In this document: positions 13,004-24,924 of the stretch, piece after piece
How positions within the stretch are numbered: the first letter of the stretch is position 1
How the letters are laid out: every line of letters begins with the position of its first letter
Source: Siniperca chuatsi
Lineage: Eukaryota; Chordata; Actinopteri; Centrarchiformes; Sinipercidae
DNA: 64,000 bases
Reading direction: 5' to 3'
Assembly: GCF_020085105.1 (NCBI RefSeq)
Contig: NC_058045.1
Coordinates: 20,597,333 to 20,661,332 of the forward strand
The notes under the pieces: model-generated
What the model was told of the DNA's origin: nothing
The model's database searches: none
What the model saw: the letters and a program-made list of their open reading frames with translations, nothing else
Program-made: the position numbers and the translations under genes

Positions 13004-13009
13004 TTTATT
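13004..13009 (-). terminator. Poly(A) signal of dennd11 (candidate)
   Basis: This is an AATAAA on the minus strand, 2.56 kb past the stop. It fits a long 3' UTR, but a nearer non-canonical signal could be used instead. Confidence 0.45.
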
Positions 13010-13660
13010 GTTTTACAATGGCAGTACAGTGAAATTAACAGTTGCTCATGCTATTGAGTTCATGTGTACATTACTGACATCTCTTACAGTGTTTCACATT
13101 AGTAAAGGTGAAGACTTATGTTATTCTGTGAATACTCTTGATTTACATTACAATCAAGAAGAAAACATTACTTGGATGCGTTGCTACACGTGTGCAATAC
13201 TTTTGCTGCCTTTGACATTCAGTAGAGTGACACGCTGTACAAACCACTCATTTAGCTAATGCTGGTACACAAATGTGAACAGCTCCACAAAGAAGGCATT
13301 TTATACAGTGGTGTGTGTTGTGTACATTCCCTTTCACATTGAACATACATCTGTAAAGCAAACACCGTCAGAGGCAAGACAGAGGCATTACGCATCTGCT
13401 GACAAGTAAATAGACCAGTCAGAGTCAACAGGTTTCACTGGAGACAGTAAGATCATTCAGAAGTGTTAAGGACAATGTACTTAATCTTTCCGCAAATACT
13501 GTTGACGCACAGAAATGAGGCGGCCACTTTGCTCTAGTAAGTTTGAGAAAAATCACATTTCCTTAAGGCCCCTTTTTAATAACAAAGCTCAAACAAAGTT
13601 CCCTTCTCTTTGAAATGCACTTTTCTTGGAGGGGATATCAAAACAGTACAGGCTATTATA

Positions 13661-13808
13661 CAGCAGTTCTCAGCTTGGGGATCAGCCCCCAAAAGATACA
13701 TTTCTAGATGTGACTGAAATAAAATTAATATTTGTAGACCAGTGAGTTAGAAAGACATGTTTAAAAATGGTTTGTTGTTTTAGCTATGAGAAGGTTGAGA
13801 ATCACTAC
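13661..13808. mobile_element. Short hAT-type MITE
   Basis: The left end (CAGCAGTTCTCAGCTT) and the reversed right end (AGTAGTGATTCTCAACCTT) are imperfect inverted repeats of the CAG(N)GTTCTCAACCTT type seen in many vertebrate hAT MITEs. It is 148 bp with no coding capacity and lies within the dennd11 3' UTR. Confidence 0.55.
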
Positions 13809-14366
13809 TCCAAATTTAAACGAGGCGAGCATCAGCCACATGTGTTCCAACATGGAACAAATTATCACTCTCATTGGCAGCGTGGTGGATTAGCTAAACC
13901 AGTCTGCCAAGATAATTCAAAAGACACAGTTGGCCCATCTCTAGAGCTGGATTCACTCAATGGGACTGTGATGAAAAGACAGAGAAACCTTCAGCTGGAA
14001 CAGAAGGGGGAGGGGGGTCTCAGTGAATCTGCCTGTAGAAGAGGAATTAAATCTTCTGCTCAGCCCTCACTGTGGCCGACAGCACATCTCCAAAAACACA
14101 AAGAGATCTTTGTCAAGGACACAGACAAGCAGAGAGAATCTCTTTGAAGCTGATCAACAAGTAAACTACAAATGGCCCCATCAAGGACTCCTCATTCAAC
14201 AGCATCACAGAAAATATATCGGCTTCCGCTGATGAACCAGCCTCTGGTTTGAGTAGAAAAAAAGAAAACAATGAAAGCCTGTATACAGTACAACACACAC
14301 ACACACACACACAAAGCCCCTCCACTCCATAACCACTGTCTCAGACTGTAAGTCATAAACATAGCA

Positions 14367-14368
<2 letters not shown>

Positions 14369-14395
<27 letters not shown>
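14369..14395 (+). repeat. Poly(A) run, 27 nt
   Basis: A pure A run in the plus strand, preceded 55 bp earlier by a CA dinucleotide run (14291-14312). It has no retroposed body that I can recognise on its 5' side. Confidence 0.9.
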
Positions 14396-14397
<2 letters not shown>

Positions 14398-15566
14398 TAC
14401 AGTTAAGCAAGATCACTGTGTGCATCAGGAAATAGTCCAGTGGTGGACAGGGTGCAGCATTGATGATAAGTTAGTGTTATAGAGTCACATTCATTGACAA
14501 TTCAAAGACCTCAGCTGATCACGACATATGAAGGTAAAACATGTAACACGACAAACAGTTGCCGGAACGCCTCCGTCACTTGTGATCAAACACAGCGACA
14601 TTATCAGATCTACCTCGTGTTGAAGGTGCATAAAAAGTAAGATAAGTATTAGTATAGGAAATAGCCTTTTCCTTCACAGTCAGCTTTGTAATAATAAACC
14701 ATCCCGGTTATAAAAAGAGGATATCACACTCACTAACAAACATATTTCTTTCAGTTGTGAAGAAATAGTAAAAATGGGGGGGAAAGCATTTACGTGAAGA
14801 AGGTTGATAATTTCAACTACTACACAGACTCCTATTGCTTCCTTTTTGAAGGCGAATAAAGTGGTCAAAAAGCATTTGATTTACTAATTCCCAAAGTAGC
14901 TGTATCAGAACAAGAAACAATCATCCAAGTATGGTACTGTTTACATTTGTTGAACATTATGACAGCTAGAATCTCCTACAAAATGTATTTGAAGCACACA
15001 AATTCATCTCCAGCAGTAAAAACTTGAATCTTTTCTTCAGACAAACCATAAGTGGACACCAAAGCTGCAGGAGTGTGAATGTTTCAATGACTTCTTCGTT
15101 GTGATTGGTGCAGTGGAGAACAACCATTCATCCTGCTGTGATGATCAGACCTAATAAAGACTTTTATATCTTTATCCAGTGCTTCAGCCCTGGCCCCTTA
15201 AGCCGGAATCAGAGTCAAAGAAGAGCACACGAGCAAACAAATATTTTCTGACAAAAAAAAACAAAACAGTACTGAGTGACATAAGATGTGAATGTCTATA
15301 AGAGCACACTGCTGCCAAACGGCACTGTCTATCAGCCACTGTGGACCAGTGCACCAAGTGTCCTTATCATCCACACTGGTTGGAAACAGTCTCCACAGGT
15401 CAGATGAGACACACGCAGAGGGAGGAAAAAAACGACACCCAGGAGGGGACAGCAGGCAACATATGGAAGTCAGGGTTGAGGCAGTGTCTTCAGTGTCTTG
15501 GTGTGTGTGTGTGCCTTGAAGGCACAGATATCCAGTGGCGTTCTGAGTTTCCCAGGCTGAGGGGGC

Positions 15567-18269
15567 TCAGGGGCAGCAGAGGTTGTCTATGACCAGCGTG
15601 ACGTCAATACCGTACACTTCCAGCAGGTCGACCAGGAAGGAGCGATCGCCCTGGGGATCCAGCCCCATGGCTCTCACGTGCTCAGTGGTGAGGGTGGGAT
15701 CAGTGCTCCCTGCTACGTCTGACAGGGTCTGGAAGATGCGGTTATTCAGCTCCATGAAGAAGCTAGGATGGGATTAAAGACAACTGAATCACGCCATGGC
15801 CCTCCACATCACATTACAATGATAAAACTAACATAATAGTACTAATCTCCTTAAACATAGTGCCTGTGATTATGACTCAAGTGCATTAGCAGCTGTGAAT
15901 ACAGAATGGACTCACAGAATGAAAAGATCCTCTTCGTTTGACGTGCAGTCTCCATCCACCTCCTGAGAGTACAGCAACATTTGCCTGGGGGGAAAAAAGT
16001 CACCGTCTATCATTTTGAAATCTGAAAAATAATTATTTATTCATTTAGAAGCATATTTTTTGATATTTCTAAACATTTTGGTGCATGTATCCCATTCGAA
16101 GATCAGATAAAATTTTTAAACTGTAATTTATTTTTATTTTGCAATTACCATGATGCTATTTTAGCAGTATTTTACAGTGTGCAGCGTACCTCTGTTCGCT
16201 CAGTTTCCTGTACTTCTCCTTATCGGCTGCATTCAGTCGGAGCAGTGGCTGCAAATGGCTTCTGTGCGTTTTCACATTCTGGTTATCAATGTAGATGTCG
16301 TACAGCTCCTTCTTCTCCTCAAAAATCTTCTCCGTGGTGCCTTAAAAATGATGAAAACATGCTCATATATAAGGGCTAATTTCCATAGATTACAAATAGT
16401 GGTCAATTTACGCACAGTAAAGCTTCACTCACAGGCCACGTATGACATCTCTGTTTCCAGGGTAGTAATGTCGGCTATGTTGATGTAGAAGAAAGGCCGT
16501 AATTCAGGCACAGAGACACCAATTCCAGGTAAAGAGACGTTGGCCAGGCAGCAGCAGCAATACACTGAGGGTGGACAAGAACACAGTGAATTAAACATCT
16601 CCATGGAAATAGAAAATAAAAGACCACACTAAGTACATTTACTTCACCCTGACCTGTTTGTGTTAAAGTGAAACAAGGACAAATGGCAAACACTTAACTA
16701 CAGCAATTAGGAATTAAAAAGGCAAGCATGTGTGTTTGAGCTTCTCACCCCTGTAGCAGACCACACCCACAGGTGGAGGGGAGAAGATGAGGAGACGTTT
16801 CCTAAGCAGGGCAAACTTCCACAGCACCATTATCTGCTCCCCGAAGAACTGGATGAACTGGGACATGCAGCCAGCTGGGTGGGTGATCTGCAGGGAGCAA
16901 AAAAGTGACAAATATGTTGGGTTTTTTTGTTGTTTTTTTTGTTGTTGTTTTCTGACTGAGCAACCCTGCTATCACCGACAATATCAGTGTGTTCTGCTGC
17001 TTTCAGACCTTCATTTCTGGGTGCATACAGCGGTTGATGGTGGTAACACTCCAGGTTGGGCAAGCGGTGACCAGACCATTTCCAGCAGGGGGAAGGACAG
17101 CCTTCTTATCCTCATAGAAGGCCTCCAGTGGAGAGTACTGGCCTGGACATTGCAACTGGTGTCTACAAGGCAACGACAGGAGGAAGAGGGAAAGAAGAAT
17201 AATGTCAGGTCGGGCCAATCACCACCGTTTCTCTAATATGGGGCGGATCTGATATGATGACTGTACAGAGGAGAGCGACCTTATTGGGCATTGAGACATT
17301 TTTGTAAACAACCAAGATGGCTGCCACTGATGCGGAACTGTTTCTGTTGAATCCGCTATCATGTAAAAAAGCCACAGTGACCAAACTGGAGGCTAAATTA
17401 CCACACTCCATTCAGATCAGGTTGTATTTGGCGGTAACCTCAGCCATCTGTATTTGTAACCCGAAACTGTGGCCATGTCATATATTCATACATAGTCAAT
17501 GAGGAGATAAGCGTTTCCTGAGGACTGAAGCAGAAGAGCAGAGTTACTGAAGAGAAGAGAGGCGGTCAAGGTTTCTTCCACTTCCGTGTTTAGACTTCAT
17601 ACAAAAACTGCATGTAAATGGAATCTTGTGACGATAGCTAAAACTGGGACTCTGGGTTCATGTTTAATAGATGAGAACATTTTTCACAAAAAGGAGCAAG
17701 GACAGGAGGTGGGCACATAAAGAGAAACCTGCGAACACGGTTGGGTGAGAAATAAGTAAGGTAAACTGAATAGAAGTAGGGTGGTGCAAATGTGACGAAA
17801 TAAGAAAACAAAAACACGAAAGACTGAAAGACAAAGACTCACGCGCGTGCATGCAACACACAGCATGTCTTACCTGACTTGGTTCTCCAGGAAGTGCATG
17901 TAGCGGTAAAGCAGAGTGTAGGAGGGAGACAGTATTCCCACAGACTTCATCCTCGCTCCTCGCTCCAGCTGACTCTCCACAGGCATGTTAGCAAAACAGG
18001 CCAGCCCGAAGTAACTGCCTTTACGGAAATATCTAACCGAAAGAAAAAACAAAGATCAGGAGTAAACACAGAGGGACAGATTTCTGACAGGGATTGAACC
18101 TGTGTTGCTCTAAAGAGTGGATTTCATGCTTCTTGATTGGTGGGAGTGAGTGGGTGAATACGTACATGAAGTCGTTGGTGATCCGGTGGGAACCACTGGC
18201 TATTGACTTGAATTCAACTCCGTCTAGGTTGATGTCGTGAGGCAGACACCACTCTACCATATTCCCTGC

Positions 18270-18310
<41 letters not shown>

Positions 18311-19361
18311 AGAAAATTACCACCATGCTAGAACATACCACTTTCATTCTGGCTACTTCCCCTATGCCAGTCATGGAGAAGCAAGAGGTCAGACAGAATG
18401 AAAAGCACTGACTCAGCTACTGTAACTGTCTATAAACTGACCTCTTCCATATGTGAAGCACTGACAACCTGGCCTTGTTTTCTGTTGTGTTTGATGAACT
18501 ACTGATTGTATATCTTGTTATCTTATCCGTTTCTATCCAATTCTATACTAAATATAATTCGATGGTTTTCCTTTTATAACAGCTTGGGCTTCAGTCACTC
18601 AGCTCTTGCATGAGTTTACAGTATGTTTGACAGCTTGCAAAAAGCTGGAAAGCCAGACCAGGAGGTTCATTTCTTTTGGAATCTATTTAGTAGGGTCTTG
18701 ACATTTTAAATGTTTGACAACCCCGCCTAGGCTGATAGCACATATCCTTCACCGCCATGACTCAGTAAAATGCACTAAAGCAACCAGACAGAGGAGACTG
18801 ACATTCCAAGATAAGACATCATAGGATTATAATTTCAGGAAATGTGTTTATCTAGTCAACAACTGAGGATTTTAAAACATGAGAGATAAAAGATCAGATG
18901 CTGTTGCTACAATCTGATTGCTTACCTGATCTTGTATCAAAGGTAACCACAAACACAGCCACGATCTGATCTTTTTCCTCCCACTGATCCCTCACCGAGA
19001 GGCCGGGGAAGGGAACATGACGATCTGTACCCAGAGGCTCCGGGCGATCCCACCCGTGCTCAGAGAGCTCTGTTCGCGGACGGCCCGGGCTTCTGTCCCC
19101 GCTGGCAACAACAGCTGTGACACTCCTCGTCGGGCTGCAGGTAATGGTGGTAGTAGCGGCGGTGCCGCTGTTGTTGCTGCTCCACCCAGTACCAGCCGCG
19201 GTGCCCGTCGGTGTGCGCCGCCCAGCTGGATGCGAACTTTTCTCGGGCGGTGCGTCTTCCTCCCGCGGCGGCGCAGGCGGCGGCTGGGCCGCCTGGTTCG
19301 GATCGGGCGGTGGGATCTCCTCCCAGTCCAGCAGCGGGGCTCGGTCCGACTGCTTCACCAT
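15567..19361 (-). CDS. dennd11: DENN domain-containing protein 11 (LCHN/KIAA1147)
   Basis: DENND11 is a DENN-module protein, a family that acts mainly as guanine-nucleotide exchange factors for Rab GTPases; its own substrate is poorly defined. Nine coding exons: 19361-18926, 18265-18166, 18032-17874, 17162-17009, 16887-16749, 16564-16433, 16340-16190, 15984-15916 and 15762-15567. They give 511 aa against 455 in human. After a variable Pro/Ser/Thr-rich N terminus (~1-120) come blocks shared with human: [80 protein letters not shown] followed by the Cys run [14 protein letters not shown], and the C-terminal [20 protein letters not shown]. The extra length relative to human lies in the first exon. 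Convergent with agk and divergent from wee2. Identity is very secure. Confidence 0.96.
18273..18307 (+). repeat. (CA)n microsatellite
   Basis: About 17 CA units, starting a few bases upstream of the exon 2 acceptor of dennd11 (exon starts at 18265, minus strand). On the transcript this is a (TG)n tract next to the acceptor, where length changes are known to alter splicing in other genes. Confidence 0.9.
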
Positions 19362-20489
19362 GGTGCTGCTGCCTCCGAGGACTCGGGAAGGGAGAGAAAT
19401 ATTACAAAACTCCGGCGTCCAGTTGATTCAAGCACACTAAACACGGAGCTGGAGCCGGATCATGATTTCCTGCTGCTTGCTGGGTTGTTTTCTATGTATT
19501 TGTAAGCGTGTCACATCCACTGACGGGCTGCTTTCCCTCCTCCTATCTTCACTGTTTTGATGACGTTGCTGACTTCCGCCCACGTGTCTATATTACTATT
19601 TCATACAGTGACCTAATTTTGTTTACGGGCTATTTACTTTGCCCATAATAATTCATATTCTTACAACATTCATATAGAGATCCAGCTATAGTGTGCATGT
19701 TGTACGCCAGTCTATTACATATTAATTTAAGGTATCTTCATGTTATTTAGTTTTACTTTAAATGTGAATTTGTAGTTTTCTTATGGTAACATTATCCATA
19801 TACATATGCACCCATATACATTTAATGGGTAGATTTTCATAGTTTTTATGGTAACGCTGTATAAAGTTGTTTATGCAATTAACAGCCATTTTAAAGCCAG
19901 GTGTGTGGTTTATGAACAATCCAGCCAATCAGAGCGCTAGATGTGTTAACCCGGTGGCATAGTTCATTTAAACAGGAAGTCATTTACATACAAGGCGCTA
20001 AATTCAAGCGTGGTGGTGTTGGGAAAAGGCGACTTGTTCGTGAGTATACATGACAAGCAGATATAGTTACTCAAACTTAAATGGCAAACTGATGTGTACG
20101 TTTATGACCATTATGTGAAGCATCTGTTGAGCTTTCAGATAAGTCTGAAAATAACGTCACAGCTTGACTGGTGTGCTGTTTTTCAGTTGTCCTACATGAT
20201 TTGGTTGGCAGAACATCTTAAAAAATAAGTAATATTGACTTATTGATTAAATTATCGGACATATTAATATATGATACGTAGGCCTACTGGTGTAGAGATT
20301 GAGAGTATAATTAACAACATGTTTTATTTCCTCATATCTTCATTATCTTCCTAAAGAGACTTACATGCAGGCCTAATAATCGAATGCTTAACATCAATCC
20401 CAAATTTAAAACAGTATTTTTGTTAAGGGCAGTCAAATACAGGATTAAGCATTTTAAAGGAAACCTTTGCCAAACCTCAGGCGCCAAGC
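19362..20489. promoter_or_regulatory. Divergent dennd11-wee2 promoter region
   Basis: The two start codons are 1.13 kb apart and point outward. Near dennd11 there is a GC-rich stretch with a GACTTCCGCCC word and an E-box CACGTG at 19581-19586. Near wee2, 19990-20039 looks like a non-coding first exon ending at a GTGAGT donor, with exon 2 resuming after the AG at 20480. No TATA box is obvious. Transcript starts are inferred. Confidence 0.5.
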
Positions 20490-23400
20490 ATGGTGACGTT
20501 GTTTGACGGGATCAGCCAGCAGCTGGACTTCTCTAGCTGTGGAGAGGAGGGGTGCAGCAGTGACAACAGCTCTGATGACTGCACGTTCAGGATCCGAAGT
20601 CCCAGGATCTGCAATCCCAGCTCTGCATGCAGGACGCCCAGGGTGCAACGCCACCGCAGTAGAAGCAACACCTTATCTTCCCCTTTACAGTGCACCAGCC
20701 CCATACCTTACGCTTCCTGGAGGAAACTGAGGCTCTGTGACTCTCCCAGCACGCCCAAGGTGTGGAATAATTTATCTTGATTGTCCTTAGTGTGCCCCAT
20801 GTGGTACTGGCTGATTTGTCAAAGTGTGTCTCAAATGTCAAACTAGTTTAACTTCAGTGGGATGAATTGCATTTCTCTGTTTTTCTCTCTGTAGAGCCTG
20901 CTATCGAAGTCGTCCCAGCCTTTCTCCAGCACCAGGATACGTGTCCATCAGAGGACCCTGCGTTTCTCCTCCATTGCTGCTAACCTCACCCATGCACCTT
21001 CTGTCAATGTGAATCCTTTCACCCCTGACACAGTCCGCAGGAACAACGAGCAGCAGTGGAGGAACAGTTGTGATGATGATGATGATTATGGACGCAGGTA
21101 ACTACTGCTTCATGCTGTATTGTAGATCTGTAAGGGTATGACTTGTAAACACCAGTGTGTAAGTTCAGCTTTTTCACTCTCAGATGGGGATTTGTTTGAT
21201 AATTTTTGGAAAACTACCCAAATGTAAAATTTATGACTCTTTGCATCACAGGGAAATTAGTCCACTTCTACTATGGTGTAGGTGTCACTTTCAGAGCTAT
21301 TTTTAAACCGCAAACATTTGAATGTCTTAGTTGTCTGGTAGAGTCCCCACACAGTGCATTAAGGGTGAAATATAGGCCTGACTTCAGGCTTGACTGAATC
21401 TCATACTAAAGCAGTTTTCTTCAGGAGTATATAAGGGTCTCAAGGCCCTTTTTCATCTTTCAGGTTGAAACACAGCCTAACGTCATCTGAGGAGGATGAT
21501 GAAGCCTTTCTCCCACCAAAGGTACAACTATTTTTATCGGTGCTTTCTGGTGGGTGTAACCCTCCCTCTCAGATGCTTTTGATAATGATTTCATCATCAG
21601 GCTTTGTCGTCTTCGGCTGCCTCCTCACTTCTTGTGAGTCCAAAATTACATGCTGCCAGTCCTACTTCCGGGATTTCTCTAAGGAATCTCCAGCAAAAAA
21701 AAAAGTGTCAGAATCTTCACAAAACCCTTTCCTCGTGGAAGTACTACCATATTTGGTGATGCATCAAAGAAAACCCCCGGTTCTCCTTGCTGTAATCAAA
21801 TTCAAGACTGAGCTTTGTGACGTGTGTTCCTTCTTTAGAAATTTCTTTGGTTTTACCACAAGGCCCTCCGTCTGTTTATCTGGCAGAGGCGAGCTGTCCA
21901 AGCCATAATGCTGTCACGCTATGAGAGTGAGTTCTTGGAGCTGGAGTGCATTGGCGTGGGCGAGTTTGGGGCAGTTTACAAGTGTGTGAAGAGGCTGGAT
22001 GGTTGCTTGTACGCCATAAAACGCTCTCGCCGACCCCTGGCAGGCTCTGCCAATGAGTGAGTCAGCAGCATGTCGCTCTCTGCTAGAGACAGATCTGTCC
22101 ACTTTTTTTTGTTTTGTTTTTTTTTGTTCATGAATTGAACGAATGTATCTGTGACCACTTTCTTATGTCCTCTCAGGCAGTTGGCCCTAAAGGAAGTGTA
22201 TGCGCATGCTGTTCTTGGGCACCACCCACATGTTGTTCGCTATTATTCAGCATGGGCAGAAGATGACCACATGATTATTCAGAATGAATACTGTGATGGT
22301 AGGTTTTCCCTTTCCATCAAAAGCACAGTTTAGGAAGACTTAAATGGAATTAAAGGAAATCTTTAGGTGAACTAGATTTAATTATGTGGTCTTTAATACC
22401 GTCAAAATGTGTGTGTGTGCTAGGTGGAAGTCTCAATGATGCCGTCGTGAAGAGGGAGGTGCAGGGTGAGCTGTTTTCAGAGGCAGAGTTGAAAGATCTG
22501 CTCTTACAAGTGTCTATGGGGCTAAAATACATCCACAGCTTAGGCCTCGTACACCTGGACATCAAACCAAGTATGTCTCATTGAGTGGTTTGCATTTCTT
22601 ATATTGTGCAGTCTAAACCCAAAGTCTCTTGTACCTAAAACCCTCTTGTTTTAACTCTTTATAGGTAATATATTCATTTGCCAGCGTCCCAGCACAAATA
22701 CAGCGGGTGAAGGGGAGAGTGAGGACGAAGATGACGGAAGCACTTCAGCAGGAGTCATTTACAAAATTGGTAGTAATATTAAATGTTAGATAAATTTATA
22801 CAAATTTTTTAAATGTTTGTTGGTTATCCAATCTGATTCTTGTTGTCTTTCTGCAGGGGATCTGGGTCATGTGGCATCAACCAACAGCCCTCAAGTTGAG
22901 GAAGGGGACAGCCGCTTTCTGGCCAGTGAGGTCTTGCATGAGGTAAAAATGTTGCGTAAACATTAGTGTTAAAGGAAAAGTAGTCTTGGGGTCTGAGTTG
23001 GTTGCACCTCATTGTAGGTTGAAAGGGAAAAAAATCAACAATTCAGAGGTCCAGTTGTATTTGCATCGTTTCTAGTGTTCATTTCAGCCGTCTCTCCCCA
23101 GGATTACAGCCACCTCCCCAAGGCAGACATCTTTGCTCTGGGGCTCACGGTGCTGCTGGCAGCTGGTGCTCCTCCTCTGCCCCAAAATGGAGATGAATGG
23201 CACAGCCTTAGAGAGGGCCAGCTACCCAAACTGCCAAAGGAGCTATCACCTCCCTTCAGAGGCCTACTTCAGGTATTGTTATTTCTGGGCTGATGTTTTT
23301 GTTACGGTGTTTGAATATTTAAATCTAACATAATTAAAAAGATTTGATTTTTGAGCTGCCACAGCATTTTTATGTAGTCACAAAAGCACTTAAATTCACT

Positions 23401-23916
23401 CGTGTCACTAGCATAGCTTGTTGAAAATACCTTTTTTTTTTTTTTTTTTTTAGTTGTTGCTGGATCCAGACCTGACGAAGCGGCCGTCTGCCAGGGAGCT
23501 TTGCAAGCACACAGTCCTAAGGGAGAAGAGGACTGGGAGGCTGGCTGCTCAGCTACGCAGAGAGCTCAATGTTGAGAAGTTCAGGACGGCCATGCTGGAG
23601 AAGTAAGATTTAAAGAGAAAGGATCATTTAACCCAGCATCTGGGTTTCAGGCCCCTGTCTTCTTCAAGACAAGTTAATAAATTGGTCCTGCTTAATACTT
23701 GCATGCTGATGCCAATTAAAAGCATTCATTTATTTCCATTTTCTCCACAGAGAGCTCCAGGAGGCTCGTCAGGCAGCTTTGTCACCCAAGCAGATGCCCA
23801 CTCCTGGGCTAAACCCCCCTGCTAAGATGGGGTCTCTACCCAGAACAGGGAGGAGGCTTGTTGGTAGGAGGACTGTGCGATCCATGAGCTTTGGTTGCCC
23901 AGGGTATGGAGTCTGA
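20490..23916 (+). CDS. wee2: Wee1-like protein kinase 2 (WEE2)
   Basis: WEE2 is the oocyte-type Wee1 kinase. It phosphorylates CDK1 on its inhibitory tyrosine to hold meiotic arrest and to permit exit from metaphase II. Eleven coding exons: 20490-20759, 20895-21097, 21464-21521, 21887-22056, 22177-22298, 22424-22570, 22665-22769, 22857-22942, 23102-23272, 23454-23602 and 23751-23916, giving 548 aa. An acidic, Ser-rich N terminus with [10 protein letters not shown] (~143) precedes the kinase domain. The domain has the glycine loop [10 protein letters not shown], the lysine in YAIKRS, the catalytic loop HLDIKPSNIF and GDLGH in place of DFG; the last is a Wee-family signature. [15 protein letters not shown] follows, then a basic C-terminal tail. 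Exon 4 was placed at the AG at 21885-21886 because this gives [19 protein letters not shown] and keeps the frame. Human WEE2 neighbours AGK and DENND11 on 7q34, which supports wee2 over wee1. Confidence 0.94.
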
Positions 23917-24224
23917 TGGGACATTGTGAGGCCCACATGCCTGTCCTTTGCTCTGATGCAGTGTGGTTATGTGATTTTCCTAATACAGCACTGATTTTGT
24001 TGGGACTGATTTTGAAATAACTGGATGAAGAATCCTATATGAGTCTTCTAAGTGGACGCAGTGTAACGGAAGGATTGGGGAGCCTTGGACAGCATTGGTT
24101 TCAAAGGACTAATCTGATTGAAACACTGTTCAAGTGATTTTCAACAGATTATAACTGCTGCAGACCAGTGTACTTAACCGATTAAGGACTTTTGTTTTTT
24201 GTCTTTTTTTTTTTTTTAACTGTA

Positions 24225-24230
24225 AATAAA
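24225..24230 (+). terminator. Poly(A) signal of wee2
   Basis: An AATAAA lies 309 nt past the stop, just after a T-rich tract. It is the first canonical signal downstream. Confidence 0.7.
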
Positions 24231-24924
24231 CATTTTAATCAGATGGACTTCCTTTTTTTCTTATTTAATTTATCTCTGCAACTCTTGTCCCAATGGTGTA
24301 CTATGTAATCCAAAAAGCACATTAAAAAAGGCTGTTGGACAAAGCCACAGCAGGGACTTTCCAGTGGTGTGTTGCTCCTGTTATCTATAACTGCAGCCAA
24401 CTGTATGAGGAACAATGACTAGGAAATGGACTTAGGAATGATGAGCCATCATACTGTAATTTTTTTTTTTTTTTTTTTCTGCAGGTCATTTGATCACACT
24501 GTTTATGACAATACTTTGCTTAACATTTGTATTTGGTTGTACCTGCAGTATTTTAGGTGTTTTACAACAGGGCACATCTACCCAAAGTGACTATCAATTA
24601 TATAAGTGTTTTATTCATAAAGTAAGTTGTTGAAGGCATTAACTTACTAGATAAGTCAAAGATAAACTGAACACACTGTAGGCTTCTTTTTTTTTTTTTT
24701 TTTTTAAATATTCCTTGTCTTGACAACTAGGCTATTTTAATTTTAATGGTTACATCTCTGTTGCAATTGACTAATTTGTTTCCAGTGTGGTTATCTAATG
24801 TCCTGGGGTTTCTGCATTTTATCTTTTTGTGTGGACTCAAGACGACGGTTTTCCTATCCGCTACATTGAAATGCCAATACAGTATTTAATTTTCAACCTT
24901 CACGGATGTCCGACGGTATGGGAA
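24231..24924 (+). other. wee2-bid intergenic interval, no gene seen
   Basis: About 0.7 kb of AT-rich DNA with three long T runs (near 24460, 24688 and 24202). I see no exon or recognisable repeat. This is where the human-7q-type block meets the human-22q-type block. Confidence 0.6.

Larger units (their letters stand above)
12985..15566 (-). other. 3' UTR of dennd11
   Basis: From the dennd11 stop codon (15567) to a minus-strand AATAAA at 13004-13009 there is no coding exon, so this ~2.5 kb is most simply the 3' UTR. It contains a short hAT-type MITE (13661-13808), a CA run at 14291-14312 and a 27-nt A run at 14369-14395 (a T run in the transcript). Whether the whole length is transcribed needs RNA data. 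Confidence 0.55.

Noticed and set aside
13767-14147. 126-codon plus-strand frame opposite the dennd11 3' UTR
   Set aside because: It begins inside a hAT MITE, has no known similarity and no transcript signals.
19017-19505. Plus-strand open frames opposite dennd11 exon 1
   Set aside because: They are shadows of the GC-rich dennd11 coding exon on the other strand.
21465-21908. wee2 reading through intron 3 as a long open frame
   Set aside because: The read-through stops just after the true acceptor and in the wrong frame. Splicing 21521 to 21887 restores the Wee-family text and the frame.
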